DNA from: Botrimarina mediterranea | Lineage (GTDB): Bacteria; Planctomycetota; Planctomycetia; Pirellulales; Lacipirellulaceae | DNA length: 64,000 nucleotides | Assembly: GCF_007753265.1 (NCBI RefSeq) | Contig: NZ_CP036349.1 | Location: 3,257,363-3,321,362 of the forward strand | Reading direction: 5' to 3' | Shown: in pieces, positions 6,618 through 15,508 of the stretch | How the letters are laid out: each line of letters opens with the position of its first letter | How positions within the stretch are numbered: position 1 is the first letter of the stretch | The notes under the pieces: model-generated | Database searches by the model: none | The model's input: the letters and a program-made list of their open reading frames with translations, nothing else | Told to the model about the DNA's origin: nothing | Position numbers and translations under genes: made by a program

Positions 6618-7205
6618 GTGTCGCGTACCGCTTCGATCAACCGCAAGACCCGCGAAACCGACATCCAGCTCACGCTGGACCTCGACGGCGAGGGCCGCAT
6701 CGACCTGGCGACGAGCGTTGGCTTCCTCGACCACATGCTCGAGCTGCTGGCGAAGCACGCCTGCATCGACTTGACGGTTAACGCCAGGGGCGATCTCCAG
6801 GTCGACCAGCACCACACGGTCGAAGACATCGGCATCTGCCTTGGGATGGCCGTACGCGAGGCGCTGGGCGACAAGTCGGGCATCCGTCGTTATGGCTCGA
6901 TGACGCTGCCGATGGACGAAACGCTCGTCACCGCGGCGATCGATCTCGGGGGGCGATACGCGTTCGAGTGGCGGCTGGCGATCCCGACGGAGAAGATCGG
7001 CGACTTCGACAGCGAGCTCGTCGAGCACTTCTGGCAGTCGTTCGCCGCCAATGCCGCCGCCAACCTGCACGTGGTGCTCCACCACGGCCGCAACAGCCAC
7101 CACATCGCCGAAGCCGCCTTCAAGGCGTGCGGCCGGGCGATCCGCCAGGCGGCCGAGCCCGACCCGCGGATGAAGGGCGCCCCGAGCACCAAGGGCGTGC
7201 TATAA
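6618..7205 (+). CDS. hisB: Imidazoleglycerol-phosphate dehydratase
   Basis: Sixth step of histidine synthesis: dehydrates imidazole-glycerol phosphate to imidazole-acetol phosphate, a Mn-dependent cytoplasmic reaction. The manganese motifs are all visible: [26 protein letters not shown] and [16 protein letters not shown]. From the GTG at 6618 ([17 protein letters not shown]) the protein has 195 residues, the normal single-domain length. A GTG at 6543 would add 25 Pro/Ser-rich residues absent from the family. There is no phosphatase domain of the enterobacterial fusion, and no other his gene is nearby. Confidence 0.93.
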   Translation: MSRTASINRKTRETDIQLTLDLDGEGRIDLATSVGFLDHMLELLAKHACIDLTVNARGDLQVDQHHTVEDIGICLGMAVREALGDKSGIRRYGSMTLPMDETLVTAAIDLGGRYAFEWRLAIPTEKIGDFDSELVEHFWQSFAANAAANLHVVLHHGRNSHHIAEAAFKACGRAIRQAAEPDPRMKGAPSTKGVL

Positions 7206-7396
7206 AGCGAAAACGCGGTCCCAAATCGTGCAAAGCCGGAGATTCTCCGCGGTTTTGCGACGGGGCTCACCTTCCGCTGCCTGGGAATCCCGTAAAGTTG
7301 TGTAAATAATAGCGACCCCGCGGAATACTCATCGTGTGGGGGAAACGCTCCCTTATTTCACTCCTCTTCTGGCCTGCAAGGGTCTTCTGGTCTGCA

Positions 7397-8422
7397 ATGC
7401 TTCTCCGGCGGCTGCTCCTCTGCATCATGATGGCTTCGATCGGCAAGGTTGCCGTTGGCGACGTTGCCACTGGCGACAACAGCGCCGATTCGACCTCGAC
7501 GCCGGCGATCTCGATCGAGTCCACCCCTACCGGCAAGCGAGTGTCGATCGACGACCAGCTGTTTGCCGAGTACCTCACCGACACGGGCCGCCAGCCCGCC
7601 GTGTGGCCGATCCACGGCCCGAGCGGTCAGGCGATGACACGGAGCTGGCCCCTCGGTCCCCAGCAGCCTTCCGAAGAGGTCGACCACCCGCACCACGAGT
7701 CGCTGTGGTTCTCGCACGGCGGCGTCAACGGCCACGACTTCTGGGCCGTCGCCAAAGGCGAGCCCAAGACGCACATCGTTCACAAGAAGTTTGTTCGCAG
7801 TGAGGTGCTGGACAACGCGGCGACGATCGAGACCGCCAACGACTGGAACGCCGGCGGCGAGACGATCATCACCGACACACGGCGGCTGACGTTCGGCCTG
7901 CTGGGCGACGCGGCCGACTCGCCGCGTTACATCGACTTCCAGATCAAGCTCAACGCCAGCGAAGGGCCGGCGACGTTTGCCGACACGAAGGAAGGGTCGT
8001 TCGGCATCCGCGTTTCGGGTCCGCTGACGGTCGACAACAAACTCGGCGGCAAGATCCGCAACAGCCGCGGCGAGACCGACGGCAAGGCGTGGGGCCGACC
8101 CGCCGAGTGGGTCGATTACGGCGGGCCGCTCACCGCCACGAGCGAAGCCGACCAGCCGACTGGCGGCGTCGTCATCATGTGCCACCCCGAGTCGTTCCGA
8201 CCCGTCCCGCGTTGGCACGTACGCACCTACGGTCTATTCGCCGCGAACCCCTTCGGCGGCGACAAGGACTTCCCGAAGGGCGAGCCAGCTCAGGGCGCCG
8301 TGACGCTCGACGAAGACGAAACGCTCACTCTGAACTACCGTGTTGTCTTCTACGATGGCGACGTCGCAGCCGACAAGATTCAGAAGTGGTTCGACGCGTT
8401 TGCGAACGCCGAAGCCAACTAA
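7397..8422 (+). CDS. Secreted PmoA-like (DUF6807) family protein
   Basis: A predicted exported protein of the family annotated 'PmoA' or DUF6807, common in planctomycetes near sugar-metabolism genes. The N-terminus MLLRRLLLCIMMASIGKVAVG is a signal peptide. The body shows the family pattern HHESLWFSHGGVNGHDFW (about residues 102-119), a His-rich patch, followed by beta-rich sequence and a C-terminal LNYRVVFYDGD. I chose the ATG at 7397; a GTG at 7334 would add 21 residues before the signal peptide. Despite the name there is no evidence for methane oxidation; the biochemical role is unknown. The next gene on the strand is a Gfo/Idh/MocA oxidoreductase, about 50 bp away and probably co-transcribed. 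Confidence 0.8.
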   Translation: MLLRRLLLCIMMASIGKVAVGDVATGDNSADSTSTPAISIESTPTGKRVSIDDQLFAEYLTDTGRQPAVWPIHGPSGQAMTRSWPLGPQQPSEEVDHPHHESLWFSHGGVNGHDFWAVAKGEPKTHIVHKKFVRSEVLDNAATIETANDWNAGGETIITDTRRLTFGLLGDAADSPRYIDFQIKLNASEGPATFADTKEGSFGIRVSGPLTVDNKLGGKIRNSRGETDGKAWGRPAEWVDYGGPLTATSEADQPTGGVVIMCHPESFRPVPRWHVRTYGLFAANPFGGDKDFPKGEPAQGAVTLDEDETLTLNYRVVFYDGDVAADKIQKWFDAFANAEAN

Positions 8423-8476
8423 CTTTGTAGACTGATACTCTTCGCTACCCAGCGCTCCCATTTGCCCGAGGCCAAG

Positions 8477-9928
8477 ATGCCAATCCATCGACGTGACTTT
8501 CTCTCCGCTACCGCCGCCGTCGCGGGCCTGACGATGACCGGCGTCCACGCCTTCGGCGCCGCCAGCAAGAAGGCGGCCGATCTCCGCGTCGCCGTTGTTG
8601 GCGTGAAGGGCCGCGGTCGTGAGCACCTACGGTCGCTCGGCAAGAACGCCGTCGGTCTCTGCGACGTGGACAGCGACGTGCTCGAGAGGATTGGGCAGGA
8701 GCACCAAGAGCGCAACGGCGTGAAGGCCGCTAAGTTCGCCGACTTCCGTGAGATGCTCGAGAAGGCCGACATCGACGCGGTGTCGATCGCCACGCCTAAC
8801 CACACCCACTGCCAGATCGCGATCGCCGCGATCGAGGCGGGCAAGGACGTGTACTGCGAGAAGCCGATCTCGCACGACGTGTGGGAGGGCCGCCAACTCG
8901 TCGCCGCCTCGCGGAAGCACAACCGCATCGTGCAGTGCGGCACGCAGTCACGCTCTAGCAAGAGCCTGATGGACGCGGTCGCCTGGGTGAACAGCGGCGC
9001 CCTCGGCAAGATCGAGTACGCGCTGGGCACCTGCTACAAGCCGCGCCCGCCGATCGGCAAACTCGACCAGCCGCTCGAGATCCCCGAGTCGATCGACTAC
9101 GACCTGTGGTGCGGTCCGCGCGAGAAGCGTGAGCTGTACCGGCCCCAGCTGCACTACGATTGGCACTGGGACTTCAACACCGGCAACGGCGACATGGGCA
9201 ACCAGGGCATCCACCAGATGGACATCGCCCGCTGGTTCCTCGGTGAAGACACGCTGTCGCCACGTGTGATCAGCATCGGCGGCCGTCTCGGCTACGACGA
9301 CGCCGGCGACACGCCCAACACGCAGGTCTGCTACTTCGACTACGAGAAGGCGCCGCTGATCTTCGAGACCCGCGGTCTGCCGCGTTCGAAGGAAGGCCAG
9401 AAGCGTTGGGGCGGTTCGATGGACCGGTACCGCGGGACGGGCGTCGGCGTGATCATCCAGTGCGAGAAGGGCCACGTGCTGGTGCCCAACTACACCGAGG
9501 CGACCGCCTACGACCTCAAGGGCGAACAGGTCAAGCACTGGCAGGGCGGCGCCGACCACCACGCCAACTGGCTGAAGGCGATCGAGGCGAACGACCGCTC
9601 GCTCCTCAACGCCGATATTCAAGAAGGCCACCTCTCTAGCTCGCTCTGCCACGTCGGCGGGGCGTCGCACCAGTGCGGCGAGAAGGTCGCCACCGCCGAC
9701 ATCGCTAATTCGATCGCCGGCATGCCGCTCTTGAGCGCGTCGTTCGACCGCATGCTCGGCCACCTGCGCGCTAACGAGGTCGATGTCGACGGCGAGCCGG
9801 TGCTGACGCAAGGCCCGTGGCTCGACATCGACACGCAGACCGAGCGCTTCACCAACAACGGCGACGCCGAGAAGTACTTCAAGTGCCCGATGCGTAAGGG
9901 CCACGAGGTGCCGGATTACGACGCCTGA
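8477..9928 (+). CDS. Tat-exported Gfo/Idh/MocA family oxidoreductase
   Basis: NAD(P)-dependent sugar or inositol dehydrogenase-like protein predicted to act outside the cytoplasm. The N-terminus MPIHRRDFLSATAAVAGL carries a twin-arginine signal. The Rossmann domain follows, with VAVVGVKGRGREH and LCDVD. The catalytic-lysine motif is present as CEKPISHDVWEG (about residues 133-144). The C-terminal domain includes DFNTGNGDMGNQGIHQMDIARW. The ATG at 8477 puts the Tat motif at the N-terminus. It follows the PmoA-like gene and ends at a clear terminator. Planctomycete genomes carry many paralogues, so the substrate cannot be assigned. Confidence 0.88.
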   Translation: MPIHRRDFLSATAAVAGLTMTGVHAFGAASKKAADLRVAVVGVKGRGREHLRSLGKNAVGLCDVDSDVLERIGQEHQERNGVKAAKFADFREMLEKADIDAVSIATPNHTHCQIAIAAIEAGKDVYCEKPISHDVWEGRQLVAASRKHNRIVQCGTQSRSSKSLMDAVAWVNSGALGKIEYALGTCYKPRPPIGKLDQPLEIPESIDYDLWCGPREKRELYRPQLHYDWHWDFNTGNGDMGNQGIHQMDIARWFLGEDTLSPRVISIGGRLGYDDAGDTPNTQVCYFDYEKAPLIFETRGLPRSKEGQKRWGGSMDRYRGTGVGVIIQCEKGHVLVPNYTEATAYDLKGEQVKHWQGGADHHANWLKAIEANDRSLLNADIQEGHLSSSLCHVGGASHQCGEKVATADIANSIAGMPLLSASFDRMLGHLRANEVDVDGEPVLTQGPWLDIDTQTERFTNNGDAEKYFKCPMRKGHEVPDYDA

Positions 9929-9953
9929 TCCGGAGCGATCTTTGAGCTTGCAA

Positions 9954-9989
9954 CGGCCCCGGTCGCGCGGATGCGGCCGGGGCCGTTTT
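9954..9989 (+). terminator. Rho-independent terminator
   Basis: CGGCCCCGG (9954-9962) pairs perfectly with CCGGGGCCG (9977-9985), followed by TTTT. It lies 25 bp behind the oxidoreductase stop codon. Its loop is unrelated to the amt-glnB hairpin loops. Confidence 0.85.
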
Positions 9990-10116
9990 GTTACGCGATA
10001 GCCCCCTTATGCAGCGCGTCTACGGTTCACTGGTATCTCATAACTCGCTTCGCCTTACCGTCTCGTCTTAGCCGTGGACGGCAACCCTCGGAGTGGAATG
10101 CGAGTCACGCTGATCT

Positions 10117-10273
10117 CCGAGGGCTGCCCAGGATTATGCAACTGCTAGCAAATGGACGTTTAACAAAGGACTTACGTCGATGATGCACTGCTGCGATAGC
10201 AGTCCGACGACGCTTAAGTCCTTATCTGAACGTGGTAACTGCTAGCCCTTGCATAATCCTGGGCCGCCCTCGG
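10117..10273. repeat. 157-bp long imperfect palindrome
   Basis: The two halves are near-perfect inverted copies centred near 10195. Outer arms CCGAGGGC-T/G-GCCCAGGATTATGCAA pair with one mismatch, then GCTAGCA, ACGTT, AAGGACTTA and GTCG blocks also match. The apex is ACTGCTGCGATAGCAGT (10187-10203), a 6-bp stem with a GCGAT loop. No reading frame fits. It could be a MITE-like element or a structured RNA; I see no clear target-site duplication. Confidence 0.8.
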
Positions 10274-10375
10274 CTAAGAAGTTTTCTCAAGCGAGCCGCT
10301 ACACTGAGGCGTCGTCCGCTCTTAAGGCAGCCACCCTACTTTTTGATGTCAGCACCGCACGGCTCCCCCCACTGC

Positions 10376-10490
10376 CGGGGGAAGCCTCGTGAAGGCCCCT
10401 AGGAGGCCGTTTGAGGCGTTTAAATCGGGAGGCCTGGTTAAAAGCGTCAGGACGCGCCTAAGGGCCCCCTATGAGCCTCTAAACGCATGT
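10376..10490. repeat. Cluster of short palindromes
   Basis: Contains the near-palindrome GGCCCCTAGGAGGCC, GCGTCAGGACGC (10443-10454, perfect arms), and GCGTTTA facing TAAACGC about 60 bp apart. Several words (GCCTCGTGA, GCGTCAGGA, GGCCC) recur in the spacer at 38.70-38.82 kb, suggesting a related intergenic repeat. Confidence 0.4.
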
Positions 10491-10645
10491 CTACGACCAC
10501 GCCTGGCGCCGGCTCAGATCAACCCACGCCGCCGGGAGCTGCGAGCCGCTTTTCTGAAGCATGCCATCGTCGCACGGACCAGCTCTTGGGTCATGTCGCC
10601 GCTCCCACCTTTCGAATCACGTCGCCCGATCGAGAACCCCCGCCG

Positions 10646-12334
10646 ATGAAGCCTTCTGCACTCGCTCTGCTGTTTGCTTTCGCTAGCGTCGTCTCTGTCG
10701 CCTTTGCCGAGGAGACGACACTTGCCGCTAAGGCCATTAGCGCCCAGGTCGTCGTTTACGGCGACACGTCCGGCGGCGTCGCCGCGGCGGTGCAGGCTGC
10801 ACGGATGGGGAAGGAGACGGTGCTGGTCTCGCCCGTCGGCCATCTCGGCGGCATGACCAGCAGCGGGCTCGGCTGGACCGACATCGGTCGCTCGGCGATC
10901 CTCGGCGGCGTCGCGCGGGAGTTCTACCACCGCGTTTACCTCCACTACCAAGACGAGGCCGCTTGGGAGTGGGAAGCGCGCTCCGACTTCAACAACGTGG
11001 GCCAAGGGGCGCCGGCTCTCGATGACAAGACGCAGTTGGCGATGACCTTCGAGCCGCACGTCGCCGAAGCCGTCTTCGATGAGCTTTTGAAGGACGCTGG
11101 TGTTCAGGTTGTCCGCGGCCGCATCGACTTGGCGGACGGGGCGGTCAAAGACGGTCGGCGCCTCACGGCGTTACGGCTTGAGGGTGGAGGGCTCATCGAG
11201 GGCGACGTCTTCATCGACGCCTCTTACGAGGGCGACCTGCTCCCGGCGGCGGGCGTCTCGTTCCGCGTCGGCCGCGAGGCCAACGCCGAGTTCAACGAGA
11301 TGGGCAACGGCAACACCGGCCAGCGGCGCACGCACCAGATGCCCGACGGCGTCGACCCCTACGTCGTCGCCCGCGACGCGTCGAGCGGCCTCTTGCCGAG
11401 CGTGAACGCCACGATCGGCGGGCCGCTCGGCTCGGCCGACGAGCGGCTGCAATCGTACTGCTACCGCCTGACGCTAACCGACGTCCCCGCCAACCGGATC
11501 ACGATCGCCAAGCCCGAGGGCTACCGCGAAGCGGACTACGAGCTGCTGTTCCGCGCAATCGAGGCGGGCCACCGCTGGCCGTTCTTCACTACCAGCCTGA
11601 TGCCCAATCGCAAGACCGACACCAACAACAACGGCGGCGTGTCGATGGACTTCATCGGCGGCAATTACAAGCTCGACGAGGACGGCAAGACGGTGTGGAG
11701 CTGGGTGACGCTCGACCACGCCGGACGCGAGCGCGTCGCCGCGGCGCACAAGAAATGGCAGCTTGGCTTGTTGTGGACGCTCCAGAATCACCCGCGCGTC
11801 CCCGCCGAGATTCGCCGGCGTGTCGCCCCGTGGGGCCTAGCGGCGGACGAGTACCAGGACAACGACACCTGGCCGTACGCGATCTATGTCCGCGAAGGTC
11901 GGCGGATGGCGTCGGACTTCGTCATGACCGAGGGACACTGCCGCAACCAGCTGCCGATCGACGACCCCATCGGCATGGGCGCCTACACGCTCGACTCGCA
12001 CAACACGCAGCGTTGCGTCGTCGATGGCGTGGTCCGCAACGAGGGGGACGTGCAACTCCGTCTCACCGACGGCCCCTACAAGATCGCCTACCGCGCGATC
12101 ACGCCGCGCGCCGACGAGTGCGAGAACCTGCTCGTCCCCTGGGCCTTGTCCTCGACGCACATCGCGTTCGGATCGATCCGCATGGAGCCGGTCTTCATGA
12201 TCCTCGGTCAGTCGGCCGCCACGGCCGCGTCGCTGGCGATCGACGAAGTGATACCAGTCCAGGAGGTTTCGTATGAAGCGCTGCGAGAACGACTGTTGAA
12301 GGACGACCAGCGGCTTGAAGTCGTGGCGGAGTAA
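10646..12334 (+). CDS. Secreted FAD-dependent oxidoreductase
   Basis: An exported flavoprotein of the FAD_oxidored type. After a signal peptide (MKPSALALLFAFASVVSVAFAEE) comes a dinucleotide-binding beta-alpha-beta unit: VVVYGDTSGGVAAAVQAARMGKE (about residues 35-57), a GDTSGG variant of the usual glycine motif. LVSPVGHLGGMTSSGLGWTD follows. The remainder, with IDASYEGDLLPAAGVSFRVGREA and a C-terminal MILGQSAATAASLAID, is typical of planctomycete paralogues found in polysaccharide or sulfatase regions. The ATG at 10646 removes an unlikely 53-residue extension. The substrate is unknown. It faces the next gene tail to tail. Confidence 0.85.
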   Translation: MKPSALALLFAFASVVSVAFAEETTLAAKAISAQVVVYGDTSGGVAAAVQAARMGKETVLVSPVGHLGGMTSSGLGWTDIGRSAILGGVAREFYHRVYLHYQDEAAWEWEARSDFNNVGQGAPALDDKTQLAMTFEPHVAEAVFDELLKDAGVQVVRGRIDLADGAVKDGRRLTALRLEGGGLIEGDVFIDASYEGDLLPAAGVSFRVGREANAEFNEMGNGNTGQRRTHQMPDGVDPYVVARDASSGLLPSVNATIGGPLGSADERLQSYCYRLTLTDVPANRITIAKPEGYREADYELLFRAIEAGHRWPFFTTSLMPNRKTDTNNNGGVSMDFIGGNYKLDEDGKTVWSWVTLDHAGRERVAAAHKKWQLGLLWTLQNHPRVPAEIRRRVAPWGLAADEYQDNDTWPYAIYVREGRRMASDFVMTEGHCRNQLPIDDPIGMGAYTLDSHNTQRCVVDGVVRNEGDVQLRLTDGPYKIAYRAITPRADECENLLVPWALSSTHIAFGSIRMEPVFMILGQSAATAASLAIDEVIPVQEVSYEALRERLLKDDQRLEVVAE

Positions 12335-12660
12335 CTCGGCGGGGCTACCCACGGCAAGAGCGTGCTTCGCCTCGCCGTAATGTTCTTTCGCCTCACGCCG
12401 ACCCATGAAGTAAACCTGGCGATGTCTCGCGCAGAGACGCGGAGGCGCAGAGATGGATGTACTTTCTACGACTCACTCAAAGGCGATGTGCCGCAAAGAA
12501 CGCACTCCTGCGCGATCGTAGGCCGTTGCGCTCTTTCTTCTATAATCTTTGCCTTAGCGCCTTGGCGGCTTTGCGTGAGACTTCGCTGCCTACCCTCTGC
12601 GCCTCCGCGTCTCTGTGCGAGACGCTACGGCAAATTGAAGGACGCTATAGCGCTGAAGGC
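12335..12660. other. Convergent spacer with GCGCAGAG-type inverted repeat
   Basis: No gene. CTCGCGCAGAGACGCGGAGG (from 12429) with GCGCAGAG is matched in inverse by CTCTGCGCCTCCGCGTCTCT (from about 12595) with GTGCGAGA. About 140 bp lie between the arms. This type of word repeat is frequent in environmental bacterial genomes. It lies between two convergent genes. Confidence 0.65.
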
Positions 12661-14070
12661 TCATTTGAACGCCGGGTCGTCCAGATCGATCCGGTACAAT
12701 ACCTGGTTGTAATCGTGCCGCGGTGTGGGCTCGGGCTTGTCGGCGAAGGTCGCCGTGTACGTCCCTTCGAAGAGCAGGATCGGCGAGCCGTCGGGCGTCA
12801 GCTCCGGGTGCACGAGCGGGTTGTAGAACGTGTAGTTCTTGTGCGTCACGACCTTCACCGCCGATCCCCACGGGCCGGTGGGGGCGTCGCTCTCGGCGTA
12901 CCAAATTTCTCCCAACGGTGAGTCGCCGCCGAACTGTGTGAAGATGGCGACCCACTTCTGCCGGTAGGCGTTCCAAGCGATCGACCCGCCGTGCGTCGTC
13001 ACCTCGGCGGCGCCGTCGCGCGACTTCACGACCTTCTGCGGCTCGAGCTTCTCCCACGCCGCCGGGTCCGACCAAGCCTCGTAGCTTGCTCGGCACTTGA
13101 GGCGTGGGAACGGGTCGCCGTACAGCAGCCACTCCTCGCCATCGCCGTCGGTCCACCGCACGACATGCCCGTCGGGGAAGAGCGGCGGCTTATCCGACTC
13201 GGTCTCCTTCTTCCAAACGACCCTCGTCCGCTCGAAGACCTGCTTGCCCGCGTTCCACTCGCAGAGCCCGACATCATAGGCCGTGAGCATGCCGCGGATC
13301 TTGGCGTAAGCGGCGACCAGTCGGTCGGCGCCCTGCTTATCCTTGAGCGTGATCAGACCGCTCAGCCAAGTCGGGCCGTCGCCCTCGATCGGGGCGATGC
13401 CGCGGATCGGGCCGTTCCCGTCGCGGATGTAGTCGTAGCGCAGCTGCAGCGGCGGCTCGAAGCTCCGCAGAGGGTTGCCGCGCGTCGTCGCGCCGAGCGT
13501 GTCGAAGATGCCCAGCGGGTACTTGGCGAGCGTCGTGTCGCCCCACAGCCAGAAGAGCCGGTCGCCATACTTGGCGACGTAAACCGTGTCGCAACCGAGC
13601 ACGCCCTGCTCACGCCAACGCGACTCGCGGCCGAACCGCTGACTCTCGGCGAACAACCCGGCGCCGGTGAGGCGGCCGAGCCGCTTGCCGGGAAGCTCGC
13701 GATGCACCCTCACGGTCGCCCTGCCGCCCGGCGTCGGCGTCAGGCGCACGCCGCGGTAGCCGAAGCCGTCCGCCTTGACGCCGTAGCCGTGGCCCTCGAT
13801 GTGGAACCACGTCTCGACGCCCATCAACTCCGGCAGGTCGCAGGCGATAACGCCGGCGTTGTCCGACACGAAGCGCGCGTGGTGCGTCGTCTTCAACTCC
13901 ACCGCAGGCACGGGCCAGCCGTTCTGGTCATCGACGATATCGATGCGAAACGGCGCCGCCGCGCAGGCCGCACTCGCGGCAAGGCCCAGCAAGAGTATCG
14001 AGCAGCGAGTCAAGGGCGGCGCATGGTGGTGAAGGGACCCGTCGAGATTAGGCAGAGCTGATGGTGACAC
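12661..14070 (-). CDS. Secreted beta-propeller protein (DUF4185/GH43-like), uncertain
   Basis: A predicted exported protein with a hydrophobic N-terminal segment (CSILLLGLAASAACAAA). A beta-sandwich-like region (about 40-125) is followed by a probable five-bladed propeller with repeated Trp/Asp strand motifs such as LFWLWGDTT, WTDGDGEEWLLYGDPF, QKWVAIFTQFGGDSPLGEIWYAES and GPWG. The DGDG/WGDT pattern resembles DUF4185 and the GH43/GH32 propellers, but I cannot name catalytic acids with confidence. The start is uncertain: GTG at 14070 gives 469 residues, while a TTG 19 codons later would give a tighter signal peptide. It could bind or cleave an oligosaccharide. Confidence 0.7.
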   Translation of the reverse strand: MSPSALPNLDGSLHHHAPPLTRCSILLLGLAASAACAAAPFRIDIVDDQNGWPVPAVELKTTHHARFVSDNAGVIACDLPELMGVETWFHIEGHGYGVKADGFGYRGVRLTPTPGGRATVRVHRELPGKRLGRLTGAGLFAESQRFGRESRWREQGVLGCDTVYVAKYGDRLFWLWGDTTLAKYPLGIFDTLGATTRGNPLRSFEPPLQLRYDYIRDGNGPIRGIAPIEGDGPTWLSGLITLKDKQGADRLVAAYAKIRGMLTAYDVGLCEWNAGKQVFERTRVVWKKETESDKPPLFPDGHVVRWTDGDGEEWLLYGDPFPRLKCRASYEAWSDPAAWEKLEPQKVVKSRDGAAEVTTHGGSIAWNAYRQKWVAIFTQFGGDSPLGEIWYAESDAPTGPWGSAVKVVTHKNYTFYNPLVHPELTPDGSPILLFEGTYTATFADKPEPTPRHDYNQVLYRIDLDDPAFK

Positions 14071-14153
14071 TCAAGCCCTCGGAAGTATAAAGTCAACTCA
14101 ACTCGTCAGAATACTCGCACGCGGCATGAACCATCAGGCAGTATACTCATTCC

Positions 14154-14666
14154 ATGATTCTCAAGGACCAGATCCCACTTGACGAGGTTGTCAGCACTTA
14201 CCAAACGGCCTTGGAGCGATTGCCATCACATAGAGCTCGACGCCGACGATCCATAGTGGCGATGGTCGTCACCTGCCCAATATTAATCGCCCTGCTAATT
14301 GATGAGCCCCTGCAATACCGGCTAGTCGTAGCGGGCGTGTTTGCCGTCACGATTGGGCTCCTCTACCCCTGGTACTACCGGAGCGCTGTGCAGCGCAACC
14401 TTCGGAGGCACCTTGTGGAGGTCAACGGATCAGAAGGGCCATTCGATGTCAATTACAAGATTGACTCAGAGAGGATTGAGGTCGAACAGTCTGAAACAGC
14501 TTTACTGTTTTCTTGGACTAAGCTCGTGGAGTGTAACGAGGGAGAGAACGCGATTGACCTAGCCTTCGAAAAGGGTGGCTTCGTACGGATTGCGCACCGA
14601 GCCTTTGAAACAGACGAGCAACGACGGGCTTTCTTGTCGTTGGTGAATTCCTCACAGACCAACTAA
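14154..14666 (+). CDS. YcxB-like membrane protein
   Basis: A 170-residue inner-membrane protein of unknown function. After a basic stretch (RARRRR) two adjacent membrane helices are predicted (about 33-50 and 54-72). A C-terminal soluble domain of about 95 residues begins with NYKIDSERIEVEQSETALLFSWTKLVE, typical of YcxB-like proteins with its Trp-centred beta-strands. Base use is visibly less G+C-rich than in neighbouring genes, which could mean recent acquisition. It is isolated: both neighbours lie on the other strand. Confidence 0.75.
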   Translation: MILKDQIPLDEVVSTYQTALERLPSHRARRRRSIVAMVVTCPILIALLIDEPLQYRLVVAGVFAVTIGLLYPWYYRSAVQRNLRRHLVEVNGSEGPFDVNYKIDSERIEVEQSETALLFSWTKLVECNEGENAIDLAFEKGGFVRIAHRAFETDEQRRAFLSLVNSSQTN

Positions 14667-14800
14667 CAGAAAGCCGCTGCGATTCGCGCATGATGCAACA
14701 TCGACCTGCTACCTGAGTTAGGGCGTATAGGCTTGAGGTGGCTAGTGGCTTGCGCAGCAACACACATTGCCCGCCTCTGGGCCGATACAGTTCGGCTCGC

Positions 14801-15415
14801 TCACTCCCCGAACTCCTCGATGTAGTCCGCGATCGCCGCTTCGACGACCAGCTCGGCGTGCTCGCGGCCGTAGGCGGCGTCGATCTTGACGCGGCCCGCC
14901 TCGTCGGGGGTCAGCGCCTTGTAGACGCTGAAGTAATGCCGCAGGCGATCGACCAAGACCTTCGGAAGCTCCGACACGTCGTTGACGCCGCTCCACATCT
15001 GGTCGTTCTCGAGGACGGCGATGATCTTGTCGTCCGCCTCGCCCTGGTCGAGCATCGGCAGCCCGCCGACGATGCGGGCGTTGACGATCGTCTCGGGGTT
15101 GGTGATCGCGCGCTCGCTGATCACGCAGATGTCAAGCGGGTCGCGGTCGCCGTCCGACGCTTCCGGCATGAGGGCCTTCACCCGCTTGCCGCAGAACGTC
15201 TTCGGGATGAAGCCGTACAACGTCGGGGCGAACGCCGACGTCCGGTTGGGACGATCGACCCGCAGGTAGCCCGTCTTCTTGTCCAGTTCGTACTTAACGC
15301 GGTCGAACGGCGTCAGTTCGATGTAGGCGTGAACGATCGACGGCGGCTGGGGGCCGATCTCAAGTCCGTGCCAAGGGTGCGGGCGCCAACGAAAGAACGG
15401 CTGGGGGAAGCTCAT
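14801..15415 (-). CDS. ppa: Inorganic pyrophosphatase, family I
   Basis: Hydrolyses PPi to two phosphates in the cytoplasm. The active-site signature is present as [11 protein letters not shown] (about residues 88-98), with additional family residues in [14 protein letters not shown] and [10 protein letters not shown]. The 204 residues fit soluble family I enzymes with a slightly extended N-terminus ([17 protein letters not shown]). The gene follows the PPi-dependent phosphofructokinase on the same strand after a 93-bp spacer filled by a word-like inverted repeat that ends at the start codon. The adjacency puts PPi use and PPi removal side by side. Confidence 0.93.
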   Translation of the reverse strand: MSFPQPFFRWRPHPWHGLEIGPQPPSIVHAYIELTPFDRVKYELDKKTGYLRVDRPNRTSAFAPTLYGFIPKTFCGKRVKALMPEASDGDRDPLDICVISERAITNPETIVNARIVGGLPMLDQGEADDKIIAVLENDQMWSGVNDVSELPKVLVDRLRHYFSVYKALTPDEAGRVKIDAAYGREHAELVVEAAIADYIEEFGE

Positions 15416-15507
15416 AGGGGCAGTTGGCTCTCGGCTGTCAGCTATCGGCTAAGGTTATCGGGAATCCATTAGCCGACGGCCGATAGCCGACGGCCGACAG
15501 CGAACTT
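15416..15507. repeat. GTCAGCTATCGGC-word inverted repeat ending at ppa start (family D)
   Basis: GGCTCTCGGCTGTCAGCTAT with CGGCTAA on the left (from about 15425) faces TTAGCCGACGGCCGATAGCC with GACGGCCGACAGC on the right (to about 15502). On the minus strand the element ends in CAACTGCCCCT directly before the ppa ATG. It fills the pfp-ppa spacer. Confidence 0.75.
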
Positions 15508-15508
15508 A

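Larger units (their letters stand above)
9990..10645. other. Gene-poor spacer with large palindromes
   Basis: About 650 bp without a credible gene. It contains a CCCTCGGAG/CTCCGAGGG pair (10085-10123), the 157-bp palindrome at 10117-10273, and a run of shorter palindromes at 10376-10490. The rest up to the next gene shows nothing recognisable. Confidence 0.6.

Noticed and set aside
10376-10490. CRISPR-like or tandem array
   Set aside because: The words are palindromic and irregularly spaced; there are no equal spacers and no cas genes.
10389-10649. 86-codon plus-strand frame
   Set aside because: It runs through the palindrome cluster and has an Arg/Pro-rich composition typical of non-coding G+C-rich DNA.
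12991-14061. 356-codon open frame on the plus strand
   Set aside because: Antisense shadow of the beta-propeller gene, Arg/Val/Ala-rich with no family features.
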